NCBI RefSeq assembly: GCF_016654015.1
Contig: NZ_JAEPWM010000004.1
Span: 310,001 to 374,000, forward strand
Length of the DNA: 64,000 nucleotides
Direction: 5' to 3'
Source of the DNA: Ramlibacter ginsenosidimutans
GTDB taxonomy: Bacteria; Pseudomonadota; Gammaproteobacteria; Burkholderiales; Burkholderiaceae_C
This document shows, one piece after another, positions 1-8,099 of this stretch (positions within the stretch are counted from its first letter, which is position 1; each line of letters opens with the position of its first letter). Made by a program: the position numbers and the translations under genes. The notes beneath the pieces are model-generated. The model had not been told where the DNA came from and searched no databases. It saw only the letters and a program-made list of their open reading frames with translations.

Positions 1-339
1 AAGCCGGGCACGCACGCGAATGCGGTGGCCCAGCTGCGCCGCATGAGCGGGCGCACGGTGGTGTTCCAGACCGCGCTCACCGTGCTGTGCGACGCGACCG
101 GTTTTGCGCAGCACGACCTCGCCCCGGTGCGCGTGCGCTTTCGCGCGCTGGACGACGCGGAGATCGAAGCCTACCTGCGGGCCGAGCAGCCGTACGACTG
201 CGCGGGCAGCGCCAAGAGCGAGGGACTGGGCGTCGCCCTGCTCGAAGCGATCGAGAGCGACGACCCCACGGCGCTCGTCGGCCTGCCCCTGATCCGCACC
301 TGCCGCATGCTGCGCGCGGCCGGCGTGCGCGTGCTCTGA
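1..339 (+). CDS. Maf-like nucleoside triphosphate pyrophosphatase (5' end outside window)
   Basis: This is the C-terminal part of a Maf/YceF-family enzyme, which hydrolyses non-canonical or modified nucleoside triphosphates to monophosphates in the cytosol. The reading frame is already open at base 1, and the in-frame residues KPGTHANAVAQLRRMSG are the conserved Maf core segment, so the GTG at 25 is internal and not the start. Further Maf features follow: a DAEIEAYL helix, the YDCAGSAKSEGLG segment with its acidic/Ser-rich pocket, and the closing GLPLIRTCRMLRAAG. About 112 residues are visible of a usual 190-200. The stop overlaps the start of the next gene by one base (TGATG), so the two are probably cotranslated. 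The exact subfamily (dTTP/UTP or m7GTP type) cannot be judged from this part. Confidence 0.88.
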   Translation, partial: KPGTHANAVAQLRRMSGRTVVFQTALTVLCDATGFAQHDLAPVRVRFRALDDAEIEAYLRAEQPYDCAGSAKSEGLGVALLEAIESDDPTALVGLPLIRTCRMLRAAGVRVL

Positions 340-1100
340 TGGCAGCCGGCCGCCTCTACCTCGTCCCGACGCCGCTGGACTTCGGCTGCGACACGCAGGC
401 GCCTCTGGCACAGGTGCTGCCCGCGGGCACGATCGCGGTCGCCGCGCGGGTGACGCACTGGATCTGCGAGAACGCGAAGTCGGCCCGCGCCTTCCTCAAG
501 CGGGTGGGCGAGGTCCAGCCACTGGCCGCGCCGCTGCAGCAGCAGGACATCCTCGAGCTGCCGCGCGAGGTGCACAAGAAGGGCGACCATGCGCCGGCGA
601 GCTTCGACGCGCGGCCCCTGCTGCAAGCCGCCGTTGCAGGCCACGAGCTGGGCTTGCTGAGCGAAGCAGGGATGCCCGCCGTCGCGGATCCGGGCTCGTC
701 GGTGGTCCGTGCGGCGCACGAACTGGGCATCGAGGTCGTGCCGCTGGTGGGCCCCGTGTCGCTGCTGCTCGCGCTCGCCGCGAGCGGCCTGAACGGCCAG
801 AACTTTGCCTTCGTCGGCTACCTGCCGCAGGACGCGGGCCAGCGGGCGCAGCGCCTGCGGGAACTCGAAGCGCTGGCGCAGCGCACGGGCCAGACGCAGA
901 TGTTCATCGAGACGCCGTACCGCAACGCGGCCTTGTGGGAAGCGCTGCTGAACGGCTTGAAGCCCGCGACGCGCGTCGCGGTCGCATCGGGTCTGACCTT
1001 GCCGACCGCTCGCTGCCACACCGCCAGCGCTTCGGCCTGGAAGCAGCGGCCGGCGCCCGTGCGCAACGACGTGCCCGCGGTGTTCGCACTCGGCGCCTGA
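339..1100 (+). CDS. SAM-dependent methyltransferase, RsmI-like tetrapyrrole-methylase fold
   Basis: The protein has 253 residues and belongs to the TP_methylase superfamily, closest in layout to RsmI, the enzyme that 2'-O-methylates C1402 of 16S rRNA. It begins LYLVPTPLDFG and carries LLSEAGMPAVADPGSSVVRAAH, the SAM-binding glycine/aspartate segment of the family, followed by VVPLVGPVSLLLALAASG and FVGYLPQ. It lacks the long C-terminal part of canonical RsmI, and Burkholderiales usually carry a second, full RsmI elsewhere, so this is likely a paralogue whose target is not evident. The ATG at 339 is chosen because it overlaps the Maf stop and starts the first conserved beta strand. A longer frame upstream only mirrors the Maf gene. 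Confidence 0.8.
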   Translation: MAAGRLYLVPTPLDFGCDTQAPLAQVLPAGTIAVAARVTHWICENAKSARAFLKRVGEVQPLAAPLQQQDILELPREVHKKGDHAPASFDARPLLQAAVAGHELGLLSEAGMPAVADPGSSVVRAAHELGIEVVPLVGPVSLLLALAASGLNGQNFAFVGYLPQDAGQRAQRLRELEALAQRTGQTQMFIETPYRNAALWEALLNGLKPATRVAVASGLTLPTARCHTASASAWKQRPAPVRNDVPAVFALGA

Positions 1101-1131
1101 GGCGCACCGGTTCCGGGCGCGCCGTTGCGCC
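1101..1131. terminator. Hairpin between convergent genes, possible weak bidirectional terminator
   Basis: GGCGCACCGG (1101-1110) can pair with CCGTTGCGCC (1122-1131) with one mismatch. It fills the gap between the methyltransferase stop and the stop of the leftward S49 peptidase. There is no T-run on either strand, so termination is only suggested by its place. Confidence 0.3.
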
Positions 1132-1133
1132 GG

Positions 1134-2150
1134 TCAGCGCAGGGCCGGCAGCTTCTGCATCGCCTTGACGGCACCCTCGCCGATGGCCGCGCCGAAGCGC
1201 CGCGCCAGCTTCTCGGCCACGTTCTCGCGCTGCGTGTAGTCCACCAGGTCTTCGGCCTTGATCACTTCGCGCGCGACGTAATCGAGGTTGCCCAACTGGT
1301 CGGCCAGGCCCAGGTCCACGGCCTGCTGGCCGGTCCAGAACAGTCCGCTGAACAGCCCCGGCGTGTCGGCCTTCAGGCGCTTGCCGCGGCCGGCCTTCAC
1401 CACGTCGATGAACTGCCGGTGCACCACGTCCAGCATCTGCTGAGCGTGCTCCTTCTGCTTGTCGGTCTGCGGGCTGAAGGGATCGAGGAAGCCCTTGTTC
1501 TCGCCGGCGGTCAGCAGCCGCCGCTCGATCCCGAGCTTGTCCATGAGGCCGACGAAGCCGAAGCCTTCCATGAGCACGCCGATGCTGCCGACGATGCTGG
1601 CCTTGTCGACGTAGATGCGGTCTGCGGCGACGGCGATGTAGTACGCCGCGGAGGCGCAGGACTCCTCCACCACCACGTAGAGCGGCTTCTTGTACTTCTC
1701 CTTCATGCGCCGCAGTTCGTCGTTGATGATGCCCGCCTGCACCGGGCTGCCGCCGGGCGAGTTGATCAGGAGCACCACTCCGCGCGTTCCCTCGTCCTCG
1801 AACGCCGCCTTGGCGGCGGCCAGCACCGCATCGGCGCTCGCGTCCGTCTTCGGCCCGATTTCGCCGTCGATGGAGATCACGGCCGTGTGCGGCGTCAACT
1901 TGTCGCTCGGCGTGTTGCGATAGCTCAGGGCCCAGACCAGGAAGATGAAGAACGCCAGCCAGGCCAGGCGCACGAATGCGCGCCAGCGCCGCGCCGCCTT
2001 CTGTTCCTCCAGCGTCGCGAACAGCAGGCGCTCCATGGTGCTGCGCTCCCATCCGGGGGCGGTGCCGGCCGGTGCCGCGACGCCGTTGAGGGGTGCGGGC
2101 GCGCCCGCGATGGGTTCGGCCGGACGGTCCGGTGGCAGGGGCTCGTTCAT
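1134..2150 (-). CDS. S49 family peptidase (SppA/SohB-like), membrane-anchored
   Basis: This 338-residue protein is a signal-peptide-peptidase-type serine protease acting at the inner membrane. A proline/alanine-rich cytosolic N-terminus (1-45) leads to one membrane helix at about 59-77 and then a ClpP-like S49 domain. The candidate catalytic pair is Ser167 (in ESCASAAYY) and Lys219 (in ENKGFLDP). They are 52 residues apart, the same spacing as Ser147/Lys199 of Bacillus subtilis SppA. LLINSPGGSP is the conserved oxyanion-region loop. The ATG at 2150 is preferred over an upstream in-frame one because it lies just beyond the stop of the Rieske gene (10-base gap). It is the last gene of the rluC-HAD-Rieske-S49 leftward operon. 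The physiological substrate cannot be read from the sequence. Confidence 0.88.
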   Translation of the reverse strand: MNEPLPPDRPAEPIAGAPAPLNGVAAPAGTAPGWERSTMERLLFATLEEQKAARRWRAFVRLAWLAFFIFLVWALSYRNTPSDKLTPHTAVISIDGEIGPKTDASADAVLAAAKAAFEDEGTRGVVLLINSPGGSPVQAGIINDELRRMKEKYKKPLYVVVEESCASAAYYIAVAADRIYVDKASIVGSIGVLMEGFGFVGLMDKLGIERRLLTAGENKGFLDPFSPQTDKQKEHAQQMLDVVHRQFIDVVKAGRGKRLKADTPGLFSGLFWTGQQAVDLGLADQLGNLDYVAREVIKAEDLVDYTQRENVAEKLARRFGAAIGEGAVKAMQKLPALR

Positions 2151-2160
2151 CGTGGGAATC

Positions 2161-2535
2161 TCAGAAGGAGATCGGTTGGACGTTCCACTCAGTATGCCAG
2201 TGCACGACGCCATCGCTTTCGCTCAGGGCGATGCGCACCAGCGCGCCGCGGCACGGCCCACCGGCGCAGGCACCGGTGTCCGGCTCGTAGGCGGCGCCGT
2301 GCGTGCCGCACAGCAGCCAGCGCCCGGTGTCGTCGAAGAAGCGGTTCGGCTGCCAGTCCATTTCCATGGCCACGTGGGTGCAGCGATTGAGGAAGGCGTG
2401 CGGCTTGCCCTGGTAGCGGATGGCAAAGGCACGGCAGGTCTGGCCGGCGTACTCCACGTCGAAAGGCACGGCCATGCCGCCGTCGACCAGCTCGCCCGAG
2501 TTGCAGAGGGCAACGAGCGCGGTGTCCGGCGTCAT
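2161..2535 (-). CDS. Rieske [2Fe-2S] domain protein
   Basis: This is a small 124-residue soluble protein made of one Rieske domain. The cluster ligands are visible as CTH (Cys52, His54) and CGTH (Cys76, His79), followed by the GAAYEPDTGACAGGPC loop typical of ferredoxin-type Rieske proteins (NirD/BphF-like) rather than the membrane cytochrome bc1 protein. There is no signal peptide or membrane segment, so it should act in the cytosol as an electron carrier or as a small subunit. The start ATG overlaps the stop of the HAD gene (ATGA), indicating translational coupling. No oxygenase or reductase partner is encoded nearby, so its redox partner is unknown. Confidence 0.9.
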   Translation of the reverse strand: MTPDTALVALCNSGELVDGGMAVPFDVEYAGQTCRAFAIRYQGKPHAFLNRCTHVAMEMDWQPNRFFDDTGRWLLCGTHGAAYEPDTGACAGGPCRGALVRIALSESDGVVHWHTEWNVQPISF

Positions 2536-3200
2536 GCGTTGCCCAGCAGCCAGTCGTGCAGCTCGCGCACCGAATGCACGACGGCCTTGGGCCGCAGTGC
2601 CTCGAAGCCGTCGGGCGGGTGCGCGCCGTAGCTCACGGCCACGCTGGCGCACCCGGCGTTGAGCGCCATCTGCAGGTCGTGCGTCGTGTCACCGATCATC
2701 AGCGTGCGCTCGGGCTCGGTGCCGAACTCGCGCATCAGCTCGTGCAGCATGCGCGGGTCCGGCTTGCCGGCGGTCTCGTCGGCGGTGCGCGAAGCATCGA
2801 AGATGCCGGCCAGTTCCACCGTGCGCAGCGCGTCGTCGAGGCCGCGGCGCGACTTGCCGGTGGCGACCGCCAGCCAGTGACGGCGCGCGCGCAGTTCGGC
2901 CAGCATGGGCAGCACGCCGTCGAACAGGCTCAGGTCCTCCTGGTGCGTCAGGTAGTGCTTGCGGTAGGAGGCGCCGAGTTCGGGATAGCGTTCGCGCGGC
3001 ACGTCGGGTGCGGCATGCGCCAGCGCGTCCATCAGTCCCATGCCGATCACGTAGGCGGCGGCACTGTCGGTGGGCACGGCGCCGCCGACGTCGGCGACGG
3101 CTTGCTGGATGCAGCGCACGATGATCTTCGTCGAGTCGAACAGCGTGCCGTCCCAGTCAAAGGCGATCAGGTCGTACTGGCGAGGGGTGGGCGCGGACAT
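2532..3200 (-). CDS. HAD-superfamily phosphatase, phosphoglycolate-phosphatase-like
   Basis: This 222-residue HAD subfamily IA hydrolase has the nucleophile motif FDWDGTLFDST (Asp15 nucleophile, Asp17 acid/base), an alpha-helical cap (about 20-90), motif II ATGK, motif III Lys in AGKPDP and the metal-binding motif IV GDTTHD. The family removes phosphate from small metabolites such as 2-phosphoglycolate, and the same subfamily includes nucleotidases, so the substrate is not settled. The gene overlaps the 3' end of rluC by 44 bases and the next gene by four. Paired rluC-HAD genes are common in Burkholderiales. The ATG at 3200 starts just before the QYDLIAFDWDGT strand; longer starts would only add sequence that overlaps rluC. 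Confidence 0.9.
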   Translation of the reverse strand: MSAPTPRQYDLIAFDWDGTLFDSTKIIVRCIQQAVADVGGAVPTDSAAAYVIGMGLMDALAHAAPDVPRERYPELGASYRKHYLTHQEDLSLFDGVLPMLAELRARRHWLAVATGKSRRGLDDALRTVELAGIFDASRTADETAGKPDPRMLHELMREFGTEPERTLMIGDTTHDLQMALNAGCASVAVSYGAHPPDGFEALRPKAVVHSVRELHDWLLGNA

Positions 3201-4197
3201 GGTCTGTGAATTTCTGCAGCTCGGCGGGCAGCGGTGCCTGCAAGGCGATGCGCTCGCCCGTCGCCGGGTGATCGAACTGTAACCGCCACGCATGCAGGAA
3301 CATGCGCCTGAGGCCTTGCCGGGCGAGCGCCTTGTTCAGCTCGAAATCGCCGTACTTGTCGTCGCCGGCAATGGGATGGCCGGCACTGGCGAGGTGGACG
3401 CGGATCTGGTGGGTGCGGCCGGTCTTGATGGTGACTTCGAGGAGCGAGAAGCCGGGAGTGCCCCCACCCCCGCCCTCCCCCGGAGAGGCAGGGAGCGACT
3501 CCTGGACCTTGACGAGGGTGATGGCGCGCATGCCGTCGGGGTCGTCCCTGGCCACCACGCGCACCCGGCGTTCACCGTCGGCCTGCAGGTATTTGTGCAG
3601 CGGCTGGTCGACCACCTTCTTGTTGGCCGGCCAGGCGCCCGTGACGAGGGCCAGGTAGGTCTTGCCGGTCTCGCGTTCGCGGAACTGGTCCTGCAGCCGG
3701 GTCAGCGCCGAGCGCTTCTTCGCCAGGAGCAGGATGCCCGAGGTCTCGCGGTCGAGCCGGTGCACGAGTTCGAGGAAACGCGCCGCCGGGCGCGCCTGGC
3801 GCAGCTGTTCGATCACGCCGAAGCTCACGCCGCTGCCGCCATGCACGGCCACGCCGGCCGGCTTGTCGATGGCCAGCATGGCGTCGTCCTCGAACAGGAC
3901 GGGGAATTCGCGCGCGGGCGCCGGTCGCTCGGCCTTCTCCGCCGGCGCCTCCGAGACGCGCACCGGCGGGACCCGGACGATGTCGCCCAGCGCGACCCGC
4001 GAGTCCGCCGCCGCGCGCCCCTTGTTGAGGCGCACTTCGCCGGAGCGGATGATGCGGTAGACGTGCGTCTTGGGCACGCCCTTGAGCAGGCGGATGAGGA
4101 AGTTGTCGAGCCGCTGGCCTTCCGATTCCTCGCCTACTGTCAGAAATTGGACTTCCGCGCTTGCAGGGGGCGGGCGGCCCCCTATAATCCGTTTCAC
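3157..4197 (-). CDS. rluC: Ribosomal large subunit pseudouridine synthase RluC
   Basis: This 346-residue RluA-family enzyme converts specific uridines of 23S rRNA to pseudouridine. An N-terminal S4 RNA-binding domain (about 27-80, with QRLDNFLIRLLKG and a THVYRIIRSGEVRLNKGR stretch) precedes the catalytic domain. The catalytic Asp149 lies in HRLDRETSGILLLAK, and the late motif KTGRTHQIRVH is intact. A GTG start at 4197 is chosen because it yields the conserved VKRII N-terminus; no ATG fits. Residues about 234-249 (PASPGEGGGGGTPG) are an extra glycine-rich loop encoded by a GC-rich repeat (see 3461-3493). The N-terminal codons overlap the rne promoter on the other strand, so the two genes share a divergent control region. 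Confidence 0.9.
   Translation of the reverse strand: MKRIIGGRPPPASAEVQFLTVGEESEGQRLDNFLIRLLKGVPKTHVYRIIRSGEVRLNKGRAAADSRVALGDIVRVPPVRVSEAPAEKAERPAPAREFPVLFEDDAMLAIDKPAGVAVHGGSGVSFGVIEQLRQARPAARFLELVHRLDRETSGILLLAKKRSALTRLQDQFRERETGKTYLALVTGAWPANKKVVDQPLHKYLQADGERRVRVVARDDPDGMRAITLVKVQESLPASPGEGGGGGTPGFSLLEVTIKTGRTHQIRVHLASAGHPIAGDDKYGDFELNKALARQGLRRMFLHAWRLQFDHPATGERIALQAPLPAELQKFTDHVRAHPSPVRPDRL
3461..3493. repeat. GC-rich palindromic repeat inserted in frame inside rluC
   Basis: A C-run-rich stretch ending CCCTCCCCCGGAGAGGCAGGG lies inside the rluC coding sequence and encodes a Gly/Pro loop between two conserved strands. A similar segment (CCCTCCCTCCGGGAGAGGC) lies in the argJ-DUF815 gap at 49355-49390. 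The family assignment rests on these two copies only. Confidence 0.45.
4161..4188 (+). promoter_or_regulatory. Sigma-70 promoter for rne
   Basis: TTGCAG (4161-4166) and TATAAT (4183-4188) are separated by 16 bases. The -10 is a perfect match. The predicted start point near 4195 leaves a leader of about 500 nt before the rne ATG. The element overlaps the first codons of rluC on the other strand. Confidence 0.65.
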
Positions 4198-4696
4198 CAG
4201 AGTTACGCCGTAAGTGGTTGATTTGGCTGGCAGTTTAGTCCACGCCCCGCCCTTGACGGCTCTGGAAGGTCGATGCCACCGGCATCGTAGCGCGCAGATT
4301 CCGGGCCAGAGCCCGTCGTGGCGCGGTCGATGCCGGCAGGGTCCGGCTCTTCGAAACACTGAACGGAATAAAAAGTCCGCAAGCCTCCCGGCTCGCGGAC
4401 GGATCAAAGCGAGACAACGGTGCTGATGGTTCTCCTCCTGGCTTTCTGGCGCTGGCTGCTGCCGGCGCCCGCCATGCAGGTCCCATGGCCCCTCTTCGGC
4501 GCGTTTCCCACTGCTGCACTGGCAGTGTCGCGCCGTCGCCTCCTCGCCCCCATCCCTGTGCCCTTGCGACGGTTGCTGAGCTAGACGCTCCGGCAAGCCT
4601 CACCGCACTCCGGCAATTCCCTCCGTTTCGAAGCGCCTGTCCGGCATCGTTGGACCCACCGAGGTCCTGGATGCATGACGACAAGAAGGTAACGCT
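4195..4696 (+). promoter_or_regulatory. Long rne 5' untranslated leader with a hairpin
   Basis: No coding sequence is convincing in these 500 bases. The clearest structure is a hairpin at 4375-4400, GTCCGC and GCGGAC enclosing AGCC/GGCT with one mismatch. In Escherichia coli the rne leader is also long (361 nt) and structured, and RNase E cuts it to limit its own synthesis. The same autoregulation is a reasonable inference here, though sequence identity to that leader is not visible. An AAGGT Shine-Dalgarno lies just ahead of the ATG at 4697. Confidence 0.5.
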
Positions 4697-7600
4697 ATGA
4701 AGCGGATGCTGATCAACGCCACACAGGCGGAAGAACGCCGGCTGGCGATCGTGGACGGGCAGAAACTGCTCGATTACGAAATCGAGATCGAGGGGCGCGA
4801 ACAGCGCAAGGGCAACATCTACAAGGCGGTGGTCACGCGGGTCGAGCCCTCGCTCGAAGCGTGCTTCGTCGACTACGGCGAGGACCGCCACGGCTTCCTG
4901 CCGTTCAAGGAAATCTCCAAGCAGTACTTCGCCCCCGGCGTGTCGGTCTCGCAGGCGCGGATCAACGAGGCCATCAAGGAAGGCCAGGAACTGCTGGTGC
5001 AGGTCGAGAAGGAAGAGCGCGGCAACAAGGGCGCGGCCCTCACCACCTTCATCTCGCTGGCCGGCCGCTACGTCGTGCTGATGCCGAACAACCCGCGTGG
5101 CGGCGGCGTGTCGCGCCGCATCGAGGGCGAGGACCGGCAGGAGCTGAAGGAGAACATGGACCAGTTGGAGTATCCCAACGGCATGTCCATCATCGCGCGC
5201 ACCGCCGGCATCGGCCGCAGCGCGCCGGAACTGCAGTGGGACCTGAACTACCTGCTGAAGCTGTGGACCGCGATCGAAGGCGCGGCCAAGGGCGGCAAGG
5301 GCGCCTTCCTGATCTACCAGGAGTCCAGCCTGGTGATCCGCGCGATCCGTGATTACTTCAATCACGACATCGGCGACATCCTGATCGACACCGACGACAT
5401 CTACGACCAGGCGCACCAGTTCATGGCGCACGTCATGCCCGAGCATGCCGCCCGCGTGAAGCGCTATCGCGACGATGCGCCGCTGTTCTCCCGCTTCCAG
5501 ATCGAGCACCAGATCGAGTCGGCCTATGCCCGCGAGGTGAAGCTGCCTTCCGGCGGCGTGGTGGTGATCGACCACACCGAAGCGCTGGTCTCCATCGACG
5601 TGAACTCGGCGCGCGCCATCAAGGGCGGCGACATCGAGGAAACTGCGACCCGCACCAACCTGGAAGCCGCAGACGAAGTGGCGCGCCAGATGCGCCTGCG
5701 CGACCTCGGTGGCCTGATCGTCATCGACTTCATCGACATGGAAGAGTCGAAGAACCGCCGCGAGGTGGAGAACCGCCTGCGCGACGCGCTGCGGCAGGAC
5801 CGCGCCCGCGTGCAGTTCGGCTCGATCAGCAAGTTCGGCCTGATGGAGATGAGCCGCCAGCGGCTGAAGCCGGCGCTGTCGGAAGGCGCATCGATCCCCT
5901 GCCCGCGCTGCGGCGGCCACGGCCACATCCGCGACACCGAGAGCTCCGCGCTGCAGATCCTGCGGATCATCCAGGAAGAGTCCATGAAGGACGGCACGGC
6001 CGCCGTGCAGGTGCAGGTGCCCGTGGAAGTCGCTTCCTTCCTGCTGAACGAGAAGCGCCCGGAGATCGCCAAGATCGAGCTGAAGCAGCGCGTGAACGTG
6101 CTGATGGTGCCGAACAAGACGCTCGAGACGCCGAACTACCGGCTCGAGCGCCTGAAGCACGACGACGCCCGCCTCGATAGCCTGAAGGCGAGCTACCACA
6201 TGGCCGAGGACTTCGACGAGTCCACGCAGGTCACCCGCCGCTCGCACGAGCGCGTGAACAAGCAGGAGCCCCTGATCAAGGGCGTGCTGCCCGACGCTCC
6301 GGCCCCGATGCCGGTGCCCAAGCCTCCCGTGCAGGAACCGGTGGCGAAAGCCGCTCCGGCTCCGTCGCCAGCAGCGGCTCCCGCGCGCGCTCCGGCGCCC
6401 GCGCCTGCCGCTCCGGCAGAACGCGGCTTCTTCTCCTGGCTGAAGACCGCCTTTGGCCTGGCACCGGCGGCCGAGCCGGCGCCGGCGCCCGCTCCGACTG
6501 CCGCACAACCGCGCCGCGACGAGAAGCGTGGCGAAAGCCGCGGCGAACGCGGTGAGCGCGGCGGCGAGCGCGGTGAACGCGGCGGCCGCCGTGGCGACGG
6601 CCGGGGCGAGCGCGGCGGACGCGACCGCCGCAATGCCGAGGGCCGGCGCGAAGGCGAACCGCGCCGCGAGCGCACCGGCGCCGAAGCCGCCGAGGGTGCG
6701 CAGCAGCAGCGCCCGGACGGGCAGCAGGGCCGCGGCCAGGGCGAAGGCCGGCGCGAGCGCGGTGAGCGCGGCAACCGCGAGCAGCGCGGGGAGCAGCGCG
6801 AGCCGCGCGAGGCCCGTGAAGGCCGCGAGCCGCGCGAGAACCGTGAGCCCCGCGAAGCCCGCGAGCCGCGTGAGAGCCGCGAGGCGCGCGAAGCACGCGA
6901 GCCCCGCGAGAACCGTGAGCCGCGCGAAGTGCGCGAACCGCGCGAACCGCGCGAACCCGCCGAAGCGCGGCAGGGCCGCGAACCGCGGGACGACCGCGAA
7001 CCGCGCGAGAGCCGGGAACGCCACGAGGCGCGCCAGCGCCGCGAGGCCGACCGCGTGGCCCGCGAGAACCGGGAACTCGCCGCCGCTCGCGGCGAGGCGC
7101 CCGACGCCGGTGCCGTCCCTCCGGTGGAAGCCGAAGCGGGCGAGCCGCAGCAGGACCGCGCCCCGCGTGGCGAACGCGGCGAACGTGGCGAGCGCGGCGA
7201 GCGCCGTGATGGCCGCCGTGAACGCGGTGACCGTGGCGAGCGCCGCGGCGAGCGCGGACCGCGCGAAGGTGCGCCGGCCGAGGAGGCCGATGCGCTCGCC
7301 GGGGCCGCCAGTTCGGTCGGCGCCGTCACCGAGTCGCCCGAGGCGCAACTGCCCCCGGGCGCCGATCCGGTGCTGGAGTCGCACACCCACTTCGACCAGC
7401 GCCGCCCCGAAGGCGAGCAGGGCGAGCCGGGCGAGCGGCGCGACCGCCGTTCCCGCGATCGATACGGCCGCGACCGTCGTGAGCGCGGCGAGCGCCCGTC
7501 GGATGCGATCGGAGCCGCCGGCGCCGAAGTGTCGCCCGCCGAAATGGAAGTGTTCGCCGGCCACGCGCCGCTGCCGCAGGAGCACCATGCCAGCGGCGCG

Positions 7601-7903
7601 CCGGCGCCGGTGCGCGCTCCCGAAGCACGCAGCACGGCAGAGCCGGTCCGCCCGCGCGCCGTGCCGCGCGTGCAGCCCTTCCAGCTGCCGGTCGACGAGT
7701 TGAAGAACGTCGCCGAAACTTCGGGCCTGCAGTGGGTGCTGTCGGACACGGACAAGATCGCCGCCGCCCAGGCTGCCATCGCGTCCGAGCCCAAGCCGGC
7801 CCACGTGCCGCGCGAGCGGCCGCCCGCGGTCGTGGTCGACGAAGGCCCGCTGGTGCTGGTGGAAACCAAGCGCGACCTGCGCAACCTGCAGCTGCCGTTC
7901 TGA
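4697..7903 (+). CDS. rne: Ribonuclease E
   Basis: RNase E is the endonuclease that starts most mRNA decay and processes rRNA and tRNA precursors; its tail scaffolds the degradosome. This copy has 1068 residues. It shows an S1 RNA-binding domain (about 35-125), a 5'-sensor/RNase H region and the DNase I-like catalytic domain with Asp301 (SIDVNS) and Asp344 (IVIDFID), equivalent to E. coli Asp303 and Asp346. The zinc-link CPRC (Cys402, Cys405) joins dimers. A small domain runs to about 510. The rest is an Ala/Pro linker and then a very long Arg/Glu/Gly low-complexity tail (about 610-870) with tandem REPRE-type units. The protein ends with a short conserved-looking segment closing LRNLQLPF. The gene is monocistronic, between its own promoter and a strong terminator. 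Confidence 0.97.
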   Translation: MKRMLINATQAEERRLAIVDGQKLLDYEIEIEGREQRKGNIYKAVVTRVEPSLEACFVDYGEDRHGFLPFKEISKQYFAPGVSVSQARINEAIKEGQELLVQVEKEERGNKGAALTTFISLAGRYVVLMPNNPRGGGVSRRIEGEDRQELKENMDQLEYPNGMSIIARTAGIGRSAPELQWDLNYLLKLWTAIEGAAKGGKGAFLIYQESSLVIRAIRDYFNHDIGDILIDTDDIYDQAHQFMAHVMPEHAARVKRYRDDAPLFSRFQIEHQIESAYAREVKLPSGGVVVIDHTEALVSIDVNSARAIKGGDIEETATRTNLEAADEVARQMRLRDLGGLIVIDFIDMEESKNRREVENRLRDALRQDRARVQFGSISKFGLMEMSRQRLKPALSEGASIPCPRCGGHGHIRDTESSALQILRIIQEESMKDGTAAVQVQVPVEVASFLLNEKRPEIAKIELKQRVNVLMVPNKTLETPNYRLERLKHDDARLDSLKASYHMAEDFDESTQVTRRSHERVNKQEPLIKGVLPDAPAPMPVPKPPVQEPVAKAAPAPSPAAAPARAPAPAPAAPAERGFFSWLKTAFGLAPAAEPAPAPAPTAAQPRRDEKRGESRGERGERGGERGERGGRRGDGRGERGGRDRRNAEGRREGEPRRERTGAEAAEGAQQQRPDGQQGRGQGEGRRERGERGNREQRGEQREPREAREGREPRENREPREAREPRESREAREAREPRENREPREVREPREPREPAEARQGREPRDDREPRESRERHEARQRREADRVARENRELAAARGEAPDAGAVPPVEAEAGEPQQDRAPRGERGERGERGERRDGRRERGDRGERRGERGPREGAPAEEADALAGAASSVGAVTESPEAQLPPGADPVLESHTHFDQRRPEGEQGEPGERRDRRSRDRYGRDRRERGERPSDAIGAAGAEVSPAEMEVFAGHAPLPQEHHASGAPAPVRAPEARSTAEPVRPRAVPRVQPFQLPVDELKNVAETSGLQWVLSDTDKIAAAQAAIASEPKPAHVPRERPPAVVVDEGPLVLVETKRDLRNLQLPF

Positions 7904-7920
7904 GCGGCCGCACGCAACGA

Positions 7921-7950
7921 AAAGGGCGCCTCAGGGCGCCCTTTTTCTTT
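7921..7950 (+). terminator. Rho-independent terminator of rne
   Basis: AAAGGGCGCC (7921-7930) pairs with GGCGCCCTTT around a TCA-containing loop, followed by a T-rich tract (CTTTTTCTTTT). This is a textbook intrinsic terminator 17 bases after the rne stop. Confidence 0.9.
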
Positions 7951-7974
7951 TCGGACGGGAACGGGAACGGACAT

Positions 7975-8073
7975 CCGGACGCAGAGGTCGCAAAGGGTAC
8001 GCAGAGGACGCAAAAGAATTCCTTCAAAGAATTCTTCTGCGTCCTTTCTCCTTTTCGCGACCTCTGCGTCCGG
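7975..8073. repeat. Intergenic palindromic repeat, copy 1
   Basis: This 99-bp imperfect palindrome opens CCGGACGCAGAGGTCGC and closes with the complementary GCGACCTCTGCGTCCGG. Its core stem is AAGAATTC / GAATTCTT around CTTCAAA. It lies between the convergent rne and hemY genes. Other copies are at 32587, 37651, 47869 and 51181. Each arm is built from repeats of the unit ACGCAGAGGACGCA. Confidence 0.85.
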
Positions 8074-8099
8074 CAGTCCGCTCCCGCCTTCTGACCGAC

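Noticed and set aside
4235..7804. A 1189-codon open frame antisense to rne
   Set aside because: It is a by-product of the GC-rich, repetitive rne sequence; the composition is low-complexity and the rne strand has clear catalytic motifs.
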